NCBI GenBank assembly: GCA_020635565.1
Contig: JACJZN010000008.1
Coordinates: forward strand, 558,001-622,000
Reading direction: 5' to 3'
DNA from: Flavobacteriales bacterium
GTDB lineage: Bacteria > Bacteroidota > Bacteroidia > Flavobacteriales_D > Parvicellaceae
DNA length: 64,000 bases
Positions 17,823 through 27,045 of this stretch are shown in pieces; positions within the stretch are counted from its first letter, which is position 1, and each line of letters starts with the position of its first letter. The notes beneath the pieces are model-generated. The model had not been told where the DNA came from. It did no database searches and saw nothing but the letters and a program-made list of their open reading frames with translations. The position numbers and the translations under genes are program-made.

Positions 17823-18848
17823 ATGGGCATATTTAACGTATTTACGCAGGAGATAGCGATTGATTTGGGTACAGCCAATACGCTAATTATTCACAATGAC
17901 AAAGTTGTTGTTGATGAGCCTTCTATTGTAGCTATTGAGCGCTCTACCAATAAGATTATTGGAATAGGAAGAAAAGCCCAGCAGATGCATGGAAAAGTTC
18001 ATGATAACATTAAAACTGTTAGACCATTGAAAGATGGAGTGATAGCGGATTTCCAGGCTGCTGAACATATGATTCGAGGAATGATCAAAATGATCAAGAC
18101 AGGGAATAAATTGATTACCCCTTCCTTAAGAATGGTTATATGTATCCCTTCAGGTATTACGGAAGTAGAGAAGAGAGCTGTACAAGATAGTGCAGAGCAT
18201 GCAGGGGGAAAAGAGGTTTATTTGATCCATGAGCCGATGGCTGCAGCGATTGGGATAGGAGTGGATGTAGAGGAGCCTATGGGTAACATGATCATTGATA
18301 TTGGTGGAGGAACTTCAGAAATTGCCGTAATCGCTTTAGGTGGAATTGTCTGTGATAAGTCTATTAGAGTTGCCGGAGATGATTTTACAGCTGATATTGA
18401 GGATTATATGAGACGCCAACACAACATCTTGATCGGTGAAAGAACAGCTGAACAGATCAAAATTGAAGTTGGAGCTGCGCTTCCTGAATTGGATAATCCA
18501 CCGCCTGACTATGCAGTGAGAGGAAGAGATTTGATGACGGGTATTCCTAAGGAAATCTATGTATCTTATCAGGAGATTGCTCATGCTTTGGATAAATCAA
18601 TTGCCAAAATTGAAGAGGCAATTCTAAGTGCACTGGAGATGACTCCGCCTGAACTTTCTGCAGACATATATAAAACAGGAATTTATATGGCTGGCGGGGG
18701 TTCAATGCTAAGAGGTCTCGATAAAAGGATTTCTCAGAAAACCAAGTTGCCGGTGCATGTGGCCGAAGACCCGCTTAGAGCTGTGGCGAGGGGTACAGGG
18801 ATTGCTTTGAAAAATATCGAGAAATTCCAGTTTTTGATTAAAGCATAA
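17823..18848 (+). CDS. mreB: Rod-shape-determining actin homologue MreB
   Basis: A 341-residue actin-fold ATPase of normal length. It shows phosphate-1 loop DLGTANTLI (residues 14-22), phosphate-2 region DIGGGTSEIAVI (about 159-170) and adenosine motif GGGSMLRG. The N-terminus (GIFNVFTQE) has a short amphipathic stretch for membrane contact. MreB forms filaments under the inner membrane that steer the elongation machinery. It is the first gene of a five-gene operon running to rodA at 23575, with 24 bases to mreC. The 86-base leader is AT-rich and holds a possible imperfect -7 box. Confidence 0.98.
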   Translation: MGIFNVFTQEIAIDLGTANTLIIHNDKVVVDEPSIVAIERSTNKIIGIGRKAQQMHGKVHDNIKTVRPLKDGVIADFQAAEHMIRGMIKMIKTGNKLITPSLRMVICIPSGITEVEKRAVQDSAEHAGGKEVYLIHEPMAAAIGIGVDVEEPMGNMIIDIGGGTSEIAVIALGGIVCDKSIRVAGDDFTADIEDYMRRQHNILIGERTAEQIKIEVGAALPELDNPPPDYAVRGRDLMTGIPKEIYVSYQEIAHALDKSIAKIEEAILSALEMTPPELSADIYKTGIYMAGGGSMLRGLDKRISQKTKLPVHVAEDPLRAVARGTGIALKNIEKFQFLIKA

Positions 18849-18872
18849 TAGGGACCAAGGAAAAAACACGCA

Positions 18873-19727
18873 ATGCAAAATATAATTCGACTCCTTCAGA
18901 AGTTTAGGATAGTATTGCTGTTTATGTTACTTCAGGCTATTTGTTTTATCTTCATAGTTGGAGGAGCCAATAGTTTTCACCGTTCTAGTTTTGCCAGTTC
19001 TTCCAATAGGATTTCAGGATTTATATATTCTGTTACATCGGATGTTTCTGGGTATTTTCATTTGGAGGAAGAAAATCATCAGTTAATCGAAGAAAATGCA
19101 AAATTAAAAAATCAGCTAGTTGAACATCAGATAGTTGTTGGGGTTAGTTTTATTAAAGTTAACGACACATTTTATCATCAGCAATATGAATTTATACCAG
19201 CTAAGGTGATTAATAGTTCGATTAGCAATCAGCAGAATTTTATTACGATCAACGTAGGCCTTGAACATAAAATAGAACCAAATATGGCAGTAGTTGGAAC
19301 CAATGGGGTAATTGGTAGAACAATTGCTGTAAGTACCTCCTTTGCTACAGTTAAACCTATTATTAATCAGAATTTTCAGATGACTGCCAGACATAAGAAT
19401 TCAAAAAAGTTTGGAAAATTAATATGGTCTGATGATACCTATCTTACCGCAACGGTCATTGATGTGCCCTCAAGTGTCAAGATTGATATAGGAGATTTAT
19501 TTGAAACAAGAGGAAACGATGGGTTGTTCCCTGAAGGGATTTCAATTGGGGTAGTAAAGGAAGTAATTCCTGTGGAAGGAGAAACCTATCAGAATGTGAA
19601 ATTAAGTTTGGTCGAAGATTTTAGTTCTATTTATAATGTTTCAGTGATCAAAAACATAAAAGGAGCTGAACAATTAGAACTGGAACAGAAAACGGAAGAA
19701 GAATTTGGGGATGAATCCAATAATTAG
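18873..19727 (+). CDS. mreC: Rod-shape-determining protein MreC
   Basis: A 284-residue bitopic protein with one membrane helix at residues 12-32. A short coiled coil follows at about 62-80 (EEENHQLIEENAKLKNQL). The periplasmic double beta-barrel domain carries NVGLEHKIEPNMAVVG and GVIGRTIAVS. MreC links cytoplasmic MreB to the periplasmic synthases PBP2 and RodA. The acidic tail (EEEFGDESN) overlaps the start of mreD by 17 bases. Position 2 of the mre operon. Confidence 0.97.
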   Translation: MQNIIRLLQKFRIVLLFMLLQAICFIFIVGGANSFHRSSFASSSNRISGFIYSVTSDVSGYFHLEEENHQLIEENAKLKNQLVEHQIVVGVSFIKVNDTFYHQQYEFIPAKVINSSISNQQNFITINVGLEHKIEPNMAVVGTNGVIGRTIAVSTSFATVKPIINQNFQMTARHKNSKKFGKLIWSDDTYLTATVIDVPSSVKIDIGDLFETRGNDGLFPEGISIGVVKEVIPVEGETYQNVKLSLVEDFSSIYNVSVIKNIKGAEQLELEQKTEEEFGDESNN

Positions 19728-20232
19728 ATATATAATAAAGGTGGTTCTTTTGATTCTGGTTCAAGTGATTGTGTTAAAACATTTGGAACTTGGATTCGCG
19801 AATTGGTGGATAACACCTTTTATCTTTATCTATTTACTTATTGATCTTCCTGTTAAGTTTAACCCGCTTTATGGAATGATGATAGCCGGCTCCCTTGGTT
19901 TTATTATCGACATCTTTTATGATACTTATGGTATGCATGCCTCAGCTGCTATATTTCTTTCCTTCGCAAGGTATTATTTTATACCGCTTATTTTGCCAAG
20001 AGACGGGTTCGATGAGAATTCATCGGCAACAATAAGAAATTTAGGTTTCACGAAGTATCTCCTTTATATTTTTGTATTGAGTTTCTTGTATCATCTCTGG
20101 TTTTTTATGGTGGAGAAGTTTTCTTTTTCATCATTTCCGTTAAGGTTCTCTCAGGCGTTGATAAGTAGTGCTGTTGCAGTTGGTTTGATGTTAATCATTC
20201 AGTACCTTTATACGAAGGAGGTAAAACGTTAA
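19711..20232 (+). CDS. mreD: Rod-shape-determining protein MreD
   Basis: A 173-residue protein with five or six hydrophobic helices, in the order and size of MreD. I start at the ATG at 19711; a TTG two codons earlier at 19705 is possible. It overlaps mreC, and its TAA shares one base with the ATG of mrdA (TAATG). MreD is a poorly conserved inner-membrane subunit of the elongasome. The assignment rests as much on position between mreC and mrdA as on sequence (YGMMIAGSLGFIIDIFYDT resembles the family). Confidence 0.93.
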   Translation: MNPIIRYIIKVVLLILVQVIVLKHLELGFANWWITPFIFIYLLIDLPVKFNPLYGMMIAGSLGFIIDIFYDTYGMHASAAIFLSFARYYFIPLILPRDGFDENSSATIRNLGFTKYLLYIFVLSFLYHLWFFMVEKFSFSSFPLRFSQALISSAVAVGLMLIIQYLYTKEVKR

Positions 20233-22100
20233 TGGATCCATATCAGAATAGGAGGTGGGTGATCATTCTATCGATCATTGCAGTCAGCATTGTTATGGTA
20301 GTTAGGCTACTTTATCTGCAGGTACTAGATGATAAATGGGCGGATCGTAGCGAAGAAATAACCCATTCCGAAAAGAGTCTTAAACCATCAAGGGGATTAA
20401 TTTATGACCGAAATGGGGTTCTTCTAGTTGAAGCAAGTCAAGTATATGATATTTATGTCACTCCAGATAAAATAGGGGAAACAGATACTACAGAGCTTTG
20501 CAAAATTTTTGATCTTACAAGAGAGGAGTTTGATAAAAAGCTAGAAAAAGCTAGTAATTATGCTTCGTACAAGGCATCCATTTTTATAGAAGGTATGCAT
20601 AAGGATGATTATGCAAAGATCTCATATATCCTTCCGGAGTTGGATGGTTTTTACGAAGAAAGAAATACCCAAAGAGGGTACCCCGAGCATATCGCTGCGC
20701 ATGTATTGGGATACATTGGAATCATTTCAAAGGAAGAATATGATGCAGATCGCAATAGTGAAGAACCTTATTACACGATGAATGATTATATCGGTAAATC
20801 AGGCATTGAATTGGTGTACGAGAAAGAATTGCGAGGAAAACGAGGTAAGGTTTCATATTTGAAGGATAGATTGGGTAACGAAAAAGAAGATCTATATAGC
20901 CGAAGCGCAAAAGCCGGAGAAAATCTTTACACGACATTGGATGTAGAACTTCAAAAGTATGGTGAGTTGCTGATGCACAACAAAGTAGGTTGTATTGTAG
21001 CTATTGAACCTTCAACAGGAGAAATACTGTCTATGGTATCAGCTCCTTTCTATGACCCCGAACTTTTTGTTGGAAGGGATTTTGGAAAAAAATACGCAAA
21101 GATCAATCAGGAAGATTCTCTGGGATTAAAGCCGCTTATTAATAAAGGAATATATAATGATACATACCGTCCTGGCTCAATCTTTAAATTAGTTCAAGCT
21201 CTGGTTGGAATGGAAGAAGGTGTCATACAACACAATACTGCATTCGCATGTAACAAAGCATTAATTGGGTGTCATAATCACCCAAGCCCTACTAGTGTGA
21301 GTATTGCAATTCAACATTCATGTAATCCATACTTCTATCAAGTATTTAAAAAATTGATTCAACGAGGTGATGACCCCAGTATCTTTAAGGATTCACGACT
21401 TGGAATAGAGAAATGGGCTGCTGCTGTTAAAAGTTTCGGTTTGGGAGTGAAGTTGGAAACAGATATTCCTGGGGTGAAGTCAGGACTGATCCCTGATGCG
21501 AATTTTTATGACAACGAGTTTCCTTCCAAAGACAAACCTTATGGAAAACACTCCTGGGCATTTAGTACTATCTATTCAAATAGTATTGGAGAGGGTGAAA
21601 TAGGAGTTTCACCACTTCAAATGGCTAATTTGGCTGCAATAATTGCAAACAGAGGATTTTATTACACCCCTCATTTAGTTCGTAAAGTAGGTGAGAATGG
21701 AGAGAAAAGGGATATTTATCAAAAAAGGAATTATACTGTTGTTTCTCCAGAACATTTTGAGCCGGTGGTTAATGCTATGGAACAAGTGGTTTTAAATGGT
21801 ACAGCTAAACGAGCTCAGATAGAAGGTATTTCTGTTTGCGGAAAAACTGGAACTGTAGAAAATAAGGCAGAAAATATTAATGATCACTCTGTATTTATAG
21901 CATTTGCTCCAAAGGATGACCCGAAGATAGCGGTGGCAGTTTATGTAGAATATGGAACCTGGGGAGGAACCTGGGCAGCTCCAATTGCAAGTTTGATGAT
22001 TGAAAGATATCTAAATGGTCAATTATCAGAGAAGGGAAAAGCCAAGGAAGACAGGGTTACATCTACTTCAATATTGTATAAAAATCAGAAATTCAAATAA
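20232..22100 (+). CDS. mrdA: Penicillin-binding protein 2, elongation transpeptidase
   Basis: A 622-residue class B PBP. One membrane helix at about 9-30 is followed by the PBP dimerisation domain with RGLIYDRNGVLL and HVLGYIG. The transpeptidase domain has SxxK at S316-K319 (PGSIFK), SxN at S363-N365 (SCN) and KTG at 538-540 (CGKTGT). It cross-links side-wall peptidoglycan together with the glycosyltransferase RodA encoded next. It overlaps mreD by one base and is two bases from rodA. The family role is well established. Confidence 0.97.
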   Translation: MDPYQNRRWVIILSIIAVSIVMVVRLLYLQVLDDKWADRSEEITHSEKSLKPSRGLIYDRNGVLLVEASQVYDIYVTPDKIGETDTTELCKIFDLTREEFDKKLEKASNYASYKASIFIEGMHKDDYAKISYILPELDGFYEERNTQRGYPEHIAAHVLGYIGIISKEEYDADRNSEEPYYTMNDYIGKSGIELVYEKELRGKRGKVSYLKDRLGNEKEDLYSRSAKAGENLYTTLDVELQKYGELLMHNKVGCIVAIEPSTGEILSMVSAPFYDPELFVGRDFGKKYAKINQEDSLGLKPLINKGIYNDTYRPGSIFKLVQALVGMEEGVIQHNTAFACNKALIGCHNHPSPTSVSIAIQHSCNPYFYQVFKKLIQRGDDPSIFKDSRLGIEKWAAAVKSFGLGVKLETDIPGVKSGLIPDANFYDNEFPSKDKPYGKHSWAFSTIYSNSIGEGEIGVSPLQMANLAAIIANRGFYYTPHLVRKVGENGEKRDIYQKRNYTVVSPEHFEPVVNAMEQVVLNGTAKRAQIEGISVCGKTGTVENKAENINDHSVFIAFAPKDDPKIAVAVYVEYGTWGGTWAAPIASLMIERYLNGQLSEKGKAKEDRVTSTSILYKNQKFK

Positions 22101-22102
22101 CA

Positions 22103-23575
22103 ATGAGTACTCTGAGAAATATCAATGTGTGGGAGAAAATGGACAAATGGTTCCTAGTATTGTATCTGATGCTTGTAGTAATGGGATTTTCTACGGTCTA
22201 TTCTGCAGGCATTGGAGAAGGCTCGGAGTCATTATTTGATTGGCAAACAGATCATGGTAAACAGTTTTACTGGATATTGATCAGTCTTTTCATGGGACTC
22301 ATAATTTTACTTCTGGAGGGAAGTTTTATCCGGAATATCTCTTATATCGTCTATGGCGTGGTGTTGTTTTTGTTGATAGCGGTTCTTTTTATGCCAGCAA
22401 TTAAAGGAGCCCACTCTTGGTTTAAAATAGGAAGTTTTACCATTCAGCCTGCTGAATTTGCCAAAGTTGCAGCATCGTTGGCATTTGCGAGGTATTTAAG
22501 TAAGACAGGAGTAAAGATCGAGAATTTCAGCACCAAAAGAAATGTATTTCTGTTATTGGTAATCCCGATGATCCTTATAATCCTTGAGCCCGATCCAGGA
22601 ACTGGATTGGTATTTCTGTCTTTCATATTTGTGATGTATAGAGAAGGTTTGTCAGGTAATATTTTGATCATGGGGCTATTTGCTTTGATTATAGGTGTTC
22701 TTTCAGTATATGTAGCTTCCTTTGAAACAGTTGAAATCAATAACCAACATTATTATGAGATGGTCAAATCTGATCCAGAACTATTTACCAAAACGTTGGA
22801 AAAATATGGTTCCTTAGCTATGGATGAACTTTATTCGAAAACTATTTTTACAGCAGATGAGATTCCGGAAATTGCTAGACCCTCTAGCTTTTTTTCCAAT
22901 AACTATTGGTTTGTAATCGTTCTCTTATTATTTAGCGGAGTTGGATTTGTTATTGTTAGAACTTTTGTTTTACCTCGATACAGAGCGAAATATTATCCGA
23001 CTTTGATTTGGGGTACTTTAATGGCGATAGTTTTTATTCTTATCATTAATTGGTCATATGATAGAGTATTCCAGGACAGGCATAGAACAAGGTTTCAAAT
23101 TCAATTTGGACTGAAAGAAGATAGATTGGGAGATGGATATAATATTTATCAGGCTCTGTCTGCAATTGGATCTGGAGAAGTAGTAGGTAAAGGTTATATG
23201 GATGGAACTTTGAGTAATAATAAATATAAGCACGTTCCAGAACAGAGTACGGATTTTATATTTTGTTCATGGGCCGAAGAAAGAGGCTTTATTGGAAGTT
23301 TAGTACTAGTAGTAGTTTATACATTCTTCCTCCTTCGGGCGATCATAATAGCAGAAAGACAACGTAGTATTTTCACCAGAATATTCGCTTATTGTGTTTC
23401 GAGTATTCTCTTCTTCCATTTTATGATCAATCTGGGAATGGTAATAGGGCTTGCTCCAGTAATAGGTATCCCACTTCCATTCTTCAGCAAAGGAGGTTCT
23501 GCCATTTTGGGCTTTTCTGCCTTAGTCTTTATTTTATTGAGACTAGATGCAGAAAGAAAAGATGTGCTTAGATAA
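22103..23575 (+). CDS. rodA: RodA peptidoglycan glycosyltransferase (SEDS family)
   Basis: A 490-residue SEDS protein with about ten membrane helices. Signatures include GAHSWFKIGSFTIQPAEFAK (about 95-114), a DPGTGLVF stretch and, near the C-terminus, GIPLPFFSKGGSA. RodA polymerises lipid II into glycan strands in partnership with PBP2. A soluble loop at about 210-262 (VASFETVEINNQHYYE onward) makes the protein longer than the 370-420 residues common in proteobacteria. Last gene of the mre operon; its stop overlaps the convergent manC end by eight bases. Confidence 0.96.
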   Translation: MSTLRNINVWEKMDKWFLVLYLMLVVMGFSTVYSAGIGEGSESLFDWQTDHGKQFYWILISLFMGLIILLLEGSFIRNISYIVYGVVLFLLIAVLFMPAIKGAHSWFKIGSFTIQPAEFAKVAASLAFARYLSKTGVKIENFSTKRNVFLLLVIPMILIILEPDPGTGLVFLSFIFVMYREGLSGNILIMGLFALIIGVLSVYVASFETVEINNQHYYEMVKSDPELFTKTLEKYGSLAMDELYSKTIFTADEIPEIARPSSFFSNNYWFVIVLLLFSGVGFVIVRTFVLPRYRAKYYPTLIWGTLMAIVFILIINWSYDRVFQDRHRTRFQIQFGLKEDRLGDGYNIYQALSAIGSGEVVGKGYMDGTLSNNKYKHVPEQSTDFIFCSWAEERGFIGSLVLVVVYTFFLLRAIIIAERQRSIFTRIFAYCVSSILFFHFMINLGMVIGLAPVIGIPLPFFSKGGSAILGFSALVFILLRLDAERKDVLR

Positions 23576-24641
23576 AATCGTTACCTTTTTTTGATTTGAT
23601 ATCAGTTACGAACTGCTTGATCTTTTGTTCATCACGTTTTTTACAGATCAATAGTGTGTTGTTGTTCTCTACAATGATAAAATCATTCAATCCTTGAATT
23701 ACCACTAATTTGTCATCCGGAACTTTGATCATATTATCATTAGCATCATAGGTAAGTACATTCTTGCCAACAATAGCATTTTTGTAATCATCATGCTGGA
23801 TGTGCGTATAAAGTGAGCCCCATGTTCCTAAATCACTCCATCCTAGATCAGCCAAAATTACACTTACCTTTTCTGCATTCTCCATAATTCCATAATCGAT
23901 AGAAATATTCTTGCAAAGAGGGTATATTCGGTTTATAGATTCTTCCTCCTTAGTCGTGTAGAAGTCAGCTTGAATGTCTGAAAAGAGTTTTCCGATTTCA
24001 GGCAGGTATTTTTCAAAGGCCTCAATAATAGTAGCAGATGACCAAATAAACATGCCAGAATTCCAATAAAAGTCACCACTGTCAAGGAATCGTTGTGCAA
24101 TGTCCAAAGAAGGCTTTTCAGTAAAAGTCTTCACTTTTCTAACGGTGTCTTCACCAGCTTCAAATTGAATATAGCCATATCCAGTATCTGGTCTGTCTGG
24201 TTTGATTCCAATAGTCACCAATTGTCCATATTCTTCCGCAGCCTTAAGTGCTGTAGTAATGGTTTCTCTGAATTCAAACTCCTTAACGATCAAATGGTCG
24301 CTAGGAGCTACGATCATTTTAGCTTGAGGATTTCTTTGATGAATTTTATACGCTGCGTAAGCGATACAGGGTGCCGTGTTCTTACGACTTGGTTCAAGAA
24401 GAATTTGGTCGTCCAAGAAATTTGGTAGTTGTTCTTTTACAAGATCCTTATAACTGTCATTGGTTACGATAAAAATATTTTGTTCTTCACAAATAGGAAG
24501 GTATCTCTCAACGGTCATCTGAAGCAGGGATTTACCTATTCCAAGTACATCATGAAATTGTTTTGGATTTCTTGAGGTACTCATTGGCCAAAATCTACTA
24601 CCGATTCCGCCTGCCATTATCACTACATAATTATTTTTCAT
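23568..24641 (-). CDS. manC: Mannose-1-phosphate guanylyltransferase
   Basis: Starting at the ATG at 24641, rather than a TTG 30 bases upstream, gives 357 residues. The protein opens NNYVVIMAGGIGSRFWP with the nucleotidyltransferase GGxGxRxxP loop, and shows KQF, VAPSDHLI, TGYGYI, FTEKP and FYWNSGMFIW, all typical of GDP-mannose pyrophosphorylases. It makes GDP-mannose from GTP and mannose-1-phosphate in the cytosol, a donor for surface glycans. It lacks the C-terminal isomerase domain of the bifunctional enzyme. Its 3' end overlaps rodA convergently. It may be co-transcribed with the sprT-like gene upstream (38 bases). Confidence 0.93.
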   Translation of the reverse strand: MKNNYVVIMAGGIGSRFWPMSTSRNPKQFHDVLGIGKSLLQMTVERYLPICEEQNIFIVTNDSYKDLVKEQLPNFLDDQILLEPSRKNTAPCIAYAAYKIHQRNPQAKMIVAPSDHLIVKEFEFRETITTALKAAEEYGQLVTIGIKPDRPDTGYGYIQFEAGEDTVRKVKTFTEKPSLDIAQRFLDSGDFYWNSGMFIWSSATIIEAFEKYLPEIGKLFSDIQADFYTTKEEESINRIYPLCKNISIDYGIMENAEKVSVILADLGWSDLGTWGSLYTHIQHDDYKNAIVGKNVLTYDANDNMIKVPDDKLVVIQGLNDFIIVENNNTLLICKKRDEQKIKQFVTDIKSKKGNDFI

Positions 24642-24679
24642 ACCGAACTTAATGGATTGCGAAAGTAACAAAAATATGA

Positions 24680-25273
24680 TTAGTTATTTGCTCTATACCT
24701 TGTGATATGGACTGCTCCATGAATTTTATATCGTTTATTATTTTGTCCGTTTGAGCATAGAACGTAAGTCCGCAATAACTTTATTTTTCTAAAAACTGAT
24801 TTATTGAAATAAAAGAGTGAATCATCGGGAATGTCTTTTAGCAGAATATCATTTTCTTTCTTAACCAACATTTGGAGACTATCATGTCCATAACTGGTTG
24901 CTTTAGGATTGTTAGATAAGGATCTCAAAACAGAAATTTCTTCGTCATTAACATTATCAAGTGATGATGCATCCAGGAGAATTTTAGAAAAGTTATTCTT
25001 CCATTCCTTGCCGTGAGCACTGGCCTTCATTCCAAATTCGCGAAATGTTTTTGCGTGAGCCAGCTCATGTAAGCTTGTAACAAGAAATTGAAACGGATGT
25101 AAATCCTTATTGATTGTAATTGTGATCTTTTCTTTTGTTCCAATCGGATAACGACAATCGCCTAATTTTGTCTTCCGAGGAGAAACAACTTTGAAATGAA
25201 CATCGAATGATTTGACCAGCTGATCAATGTACAAAATTGAGTAATCAGGAACGTACCCAAACAACGGGTGCAT
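24680..25273 (-). CDS. SprT-like zinc metalloprotease-fold protein
   Basis: I start at the ATG at 25273 (197 residues); a TTG at 25300 would overlap the upstream small lipoprotein gene. The zinc motif is HELAH at residues 69-73 in TSLHELAHAKTF, followed by SAHGKEWKNNF with the third histidine, which is the SprT-like arrangement. The C-terminal 40 residues are basic. Proteins of this fold include the DNA-protein crosslink protease SPRTN and bacterial SprT; the function of this Bacteroidota branch is not known to me. It lies seven bases after the small lipoprotein and 38 before manC, so probably one transcript. Confidence 0.82.
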   Translation of the reverse strand: MHPLFGYVPDYSILYIDQLVKSFDVHFKVVSPRKTKLGDCRYPIGTKEKITITINKDLHPFQFLVTSLHELAHAKTFREFGMKASAHGKEWKNNFSKILLDASSLDNVNDEEISVLRSLSNNPKATSYGHDSLQMLVKKENDILLKDIPDDSLFYFNKSVFRKIKLLRTYVLCSNGQNNKRYKIHGAVHITRYRANN

Positions 25274-25280
25274 TGAGATT

Positions 25281-25442
25281 TTAGACTCTCTCAGTTTCAA
25301 TGATTTCCTCTTGATCTACATTCTCCTGACTCCAGGTAGGGCAATCACCACATTTGCTTTTTCCTCCTCCAAAAAGGAAACAACTGTTTAAGACTAATGT
25401 AGATCCAACTACCAAAGCGAAAATAAATACCTTATTCTTCAT
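25281..25442 (-). CDS. Small lipoprotein with a CxxC motif, 53 residues
   Basis: Translated by hand on the minus strand from ATG at 25442 to TAA at 25281. The product begins MKNKVFIFALVVGSTLVLNSC, a lipoprotein signal with the lipidated cysteine at position 21. A short mature part follows: a Gly run, then KCGDCPTWSQ with C31 and C34, and an acidic tail. At 53 residues it falls below usual ORF cut-offs. The clean signal sequence, stop placement just before the sprT-like gene (seven bases) and lack of overlap with any other gene make it real in my view. Function unknown; the CxxC could bind metal or be redox active. Confidence 0.82.
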   Translation of the reverse strand: MKNKVFIFALVVGSTLVLNSCFLFGGGKSKCGDCPTWSQENVDQEEIIETERV

Positions 25443-25516
25443 AATGAATCGATTAAGAAACTAATGTTTAAAAGTACACAATTTCTCTCAACTTTGCCAC
25501 GCAAGTTTGGTTAAAT

Positions 25517-26287
25517 TTGTTGATTAAAGAAGTAATCTTGAACATCTTTTATCACATAGGGCGGTATACGATCATGATTGGTCAAATGTTTTCAAAACCT
25601 GAAAAATTTAAGGTTTATTGGAATCGACTGATGGAAGAGATCGTACAGTTAGGAATAAAATCTGTTGGAATTGTTGTCTTGATGTCGGTTTTTATGGGGA
25701 TGGTTTTGGTAATTCAAACAGCATCGTCTATCGATTCTCCTCTAATTCCGTTGTATACAGTTGGTTATACTTCCAAGCAATCAATTCTTCTTGAATTTAG
25801 CCCCACAATTATTGCTTTGATCCTTGCTGGCAAAGTAGGGTCAAATATTGCATCAGAACTTGGTTCCATGCGAGTAACCGAACAAATAGATGCGCTTGAG
25901 ATCATGGGAGTTAATTCAATTAATTATTTGATTACTCCGAAAATTGCAGGTTCGATTTTGATATTTCCAATCGTCATTTTGTTCAGTATGGCATCAGCCT
26001 TTGCAGGGGGATATTTGGCATGTTATACCACAGGTTTAGTTACTATTGATACATATGAATATGGGATTCAGTTATTCCATGATAGTGATATGCTTTACTT
26101 ACAATATGCTCTTGGCAAAACAGCAGTTTTTGCTTTTATTATGACATCTATAAGTGCGTATCAAGGCTATTATGTAAAGGGAGGGGCTTTAGAAGTAGGT
26201 AGAGCTAGTACGCGTGCAGTGGTTTATTCAAGTATTTTGATACTGTTGTTTAATTACATTATTACACAATTAGTATTGATCGATTAA
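25517..26287 (+). CDS. mlaE: MlaE-family phospholipid ABC transporter permease
   Basis: A 256-residue protein with the MlaE (YrbE) pattern: an amphipathic start (HIGRYTIMIGQMFSKPEKF), the segment SVFMGMVLVIQTASS, and the conserved EFSPTIIALILAGKVGSNIASELGSM and TEQIDALEIMGVN motifs, with about five membrane helices. No ATG exists before residue 20, so the start is TTG at 25517 or 25520. Mla transporters move phospholipids between the inner and outer membranes. The ATPase partner follows after two bases. The substrate-binding MlaD is not in this window. Confidence 0.92.
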   Translation: MLIKEVILNIFYHIGRYTIMIGQMFSKPEKFKVYWNRLMEEIVQLGIKSVGIVVLMSVFMGMVLVIQTASSIDSPLIPLYTVGYTSKQSILLEFSPTIIALILAGKVGSNIASELGSMRVTEQIDALEIMGVNSINYLITPKIAGSILIFPIVILFSMASAFAGGYLACYTTGLVTIDTYEYGIQLFHDSDMLYLQYALGKTAVFAFIMTSISAYQGYYVKGGALEVGRASTRAVVYSSILILLFNYIITQLVLID

Positions 26288-26289
26288 TC

Positions 26290-27045
26290 GTGATTGAAGT
26301 AAAAAACATATCGAAAACCTTTGGAGATACTCAAATTCTCTATGATGTTTCGTTCACTTTTGAAAAAGGTAAAACGAATCTGATTATTGGTCAAAGTGGG
26401 AGTGGAAAGTCGGTACTTACCAAGTGTATCGTAGGGCTTCATAAACCGGAAATTGGACAGATTTTGTTTAATGGAAGAGATATGGTAACTATTAATAATC
26501 GAGAAAAAAAGAACGTAAGAAAGGAAATAGGTATGCTCTTTCAGGGATCAGCACTTTTTGATAGTTTGACCGTGATGGAGAATGTCATGTATCCATTGAC
26601 GATGTTCACCAAAATGACTAAAGCTCAAATGAAAGAAAGAGCAAAGTTTTGCTTGGATCGAGTGGATATTATAGGTAAGGATAACCTTTATCCTTCGGAG
26701 ATCAGTGGAGGAATGCAAAAAAGGGTTGCAATTGCGAGAGCTATCTCAATGAAACCGGAATATTTGTTTTGTGATGAACCTAATTCAGGACTTGATCCCA
26801 AAACATCAATACTGATTGATGAACTTATCAAAGATTTGACTGAAGAATATCAGATGACAACAGTTGTGATCACTCACGATATGAATTCCGTGCTGGAGAT
26901 TGGTGATAACATTATGTTTATCTACAAAGGACACAATCATTGGACAGGAAATAAGGAGTCAATTCTGACGACCAAAAATGAAGAAGTGGTTGATTTTGTT
27001 TACTCCTCGAAATTCATGAAGATGTATAGAGAGAAGATTATTTAA
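26290..27045 (+). CDS. mlaF: MlaF-type ABC transporter ATPase
   Basis: A 251-residue ATPase starting with GTG. Walker A GQSGSGKS (residues 34-41), Q-loop LFQGSALFDSLTV, signature SGGMQKR, Walker B YLFCDEPNSGLDP and switch TVVITHDM are all intact. The ALFDSLTVMENV stretch is typical of MlaF over other ABC proteins. It is two bases from the permease and should power phospholipid transport at the inner membrane. Its stop overlaps the convergent acyltransferase gene by eight bases. Confidence 0.93.
   Translation: MIEVKNISKTFGDTQILYDVSFTFEKGKTNLIIGQSGSGKSVLTKCIVGLHKPEIGQILFNGRDMVTINNREKKNVRKEIGMLFQGSALFDSLTVMENVMYPLTMFTKMTKAQMKERAKFCLDRVDIIGKDNLYPSEISGGMQKRVAIARAISMKPEYLFCDEPNSGLDPKTSILIDELIKDLTEEYQMTTVVITHDMNSVLEIGDNIMFIYKGHNHWTGNKESILTTKNEEVVDFVYSSKFMKMYREKII

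Noticed and set aside
22015..22239. A 74-codon frame bridging mrdA and rodA
   Set aside because: It is out of frame with both genes, which have strong evidence, and has no recognisable content.
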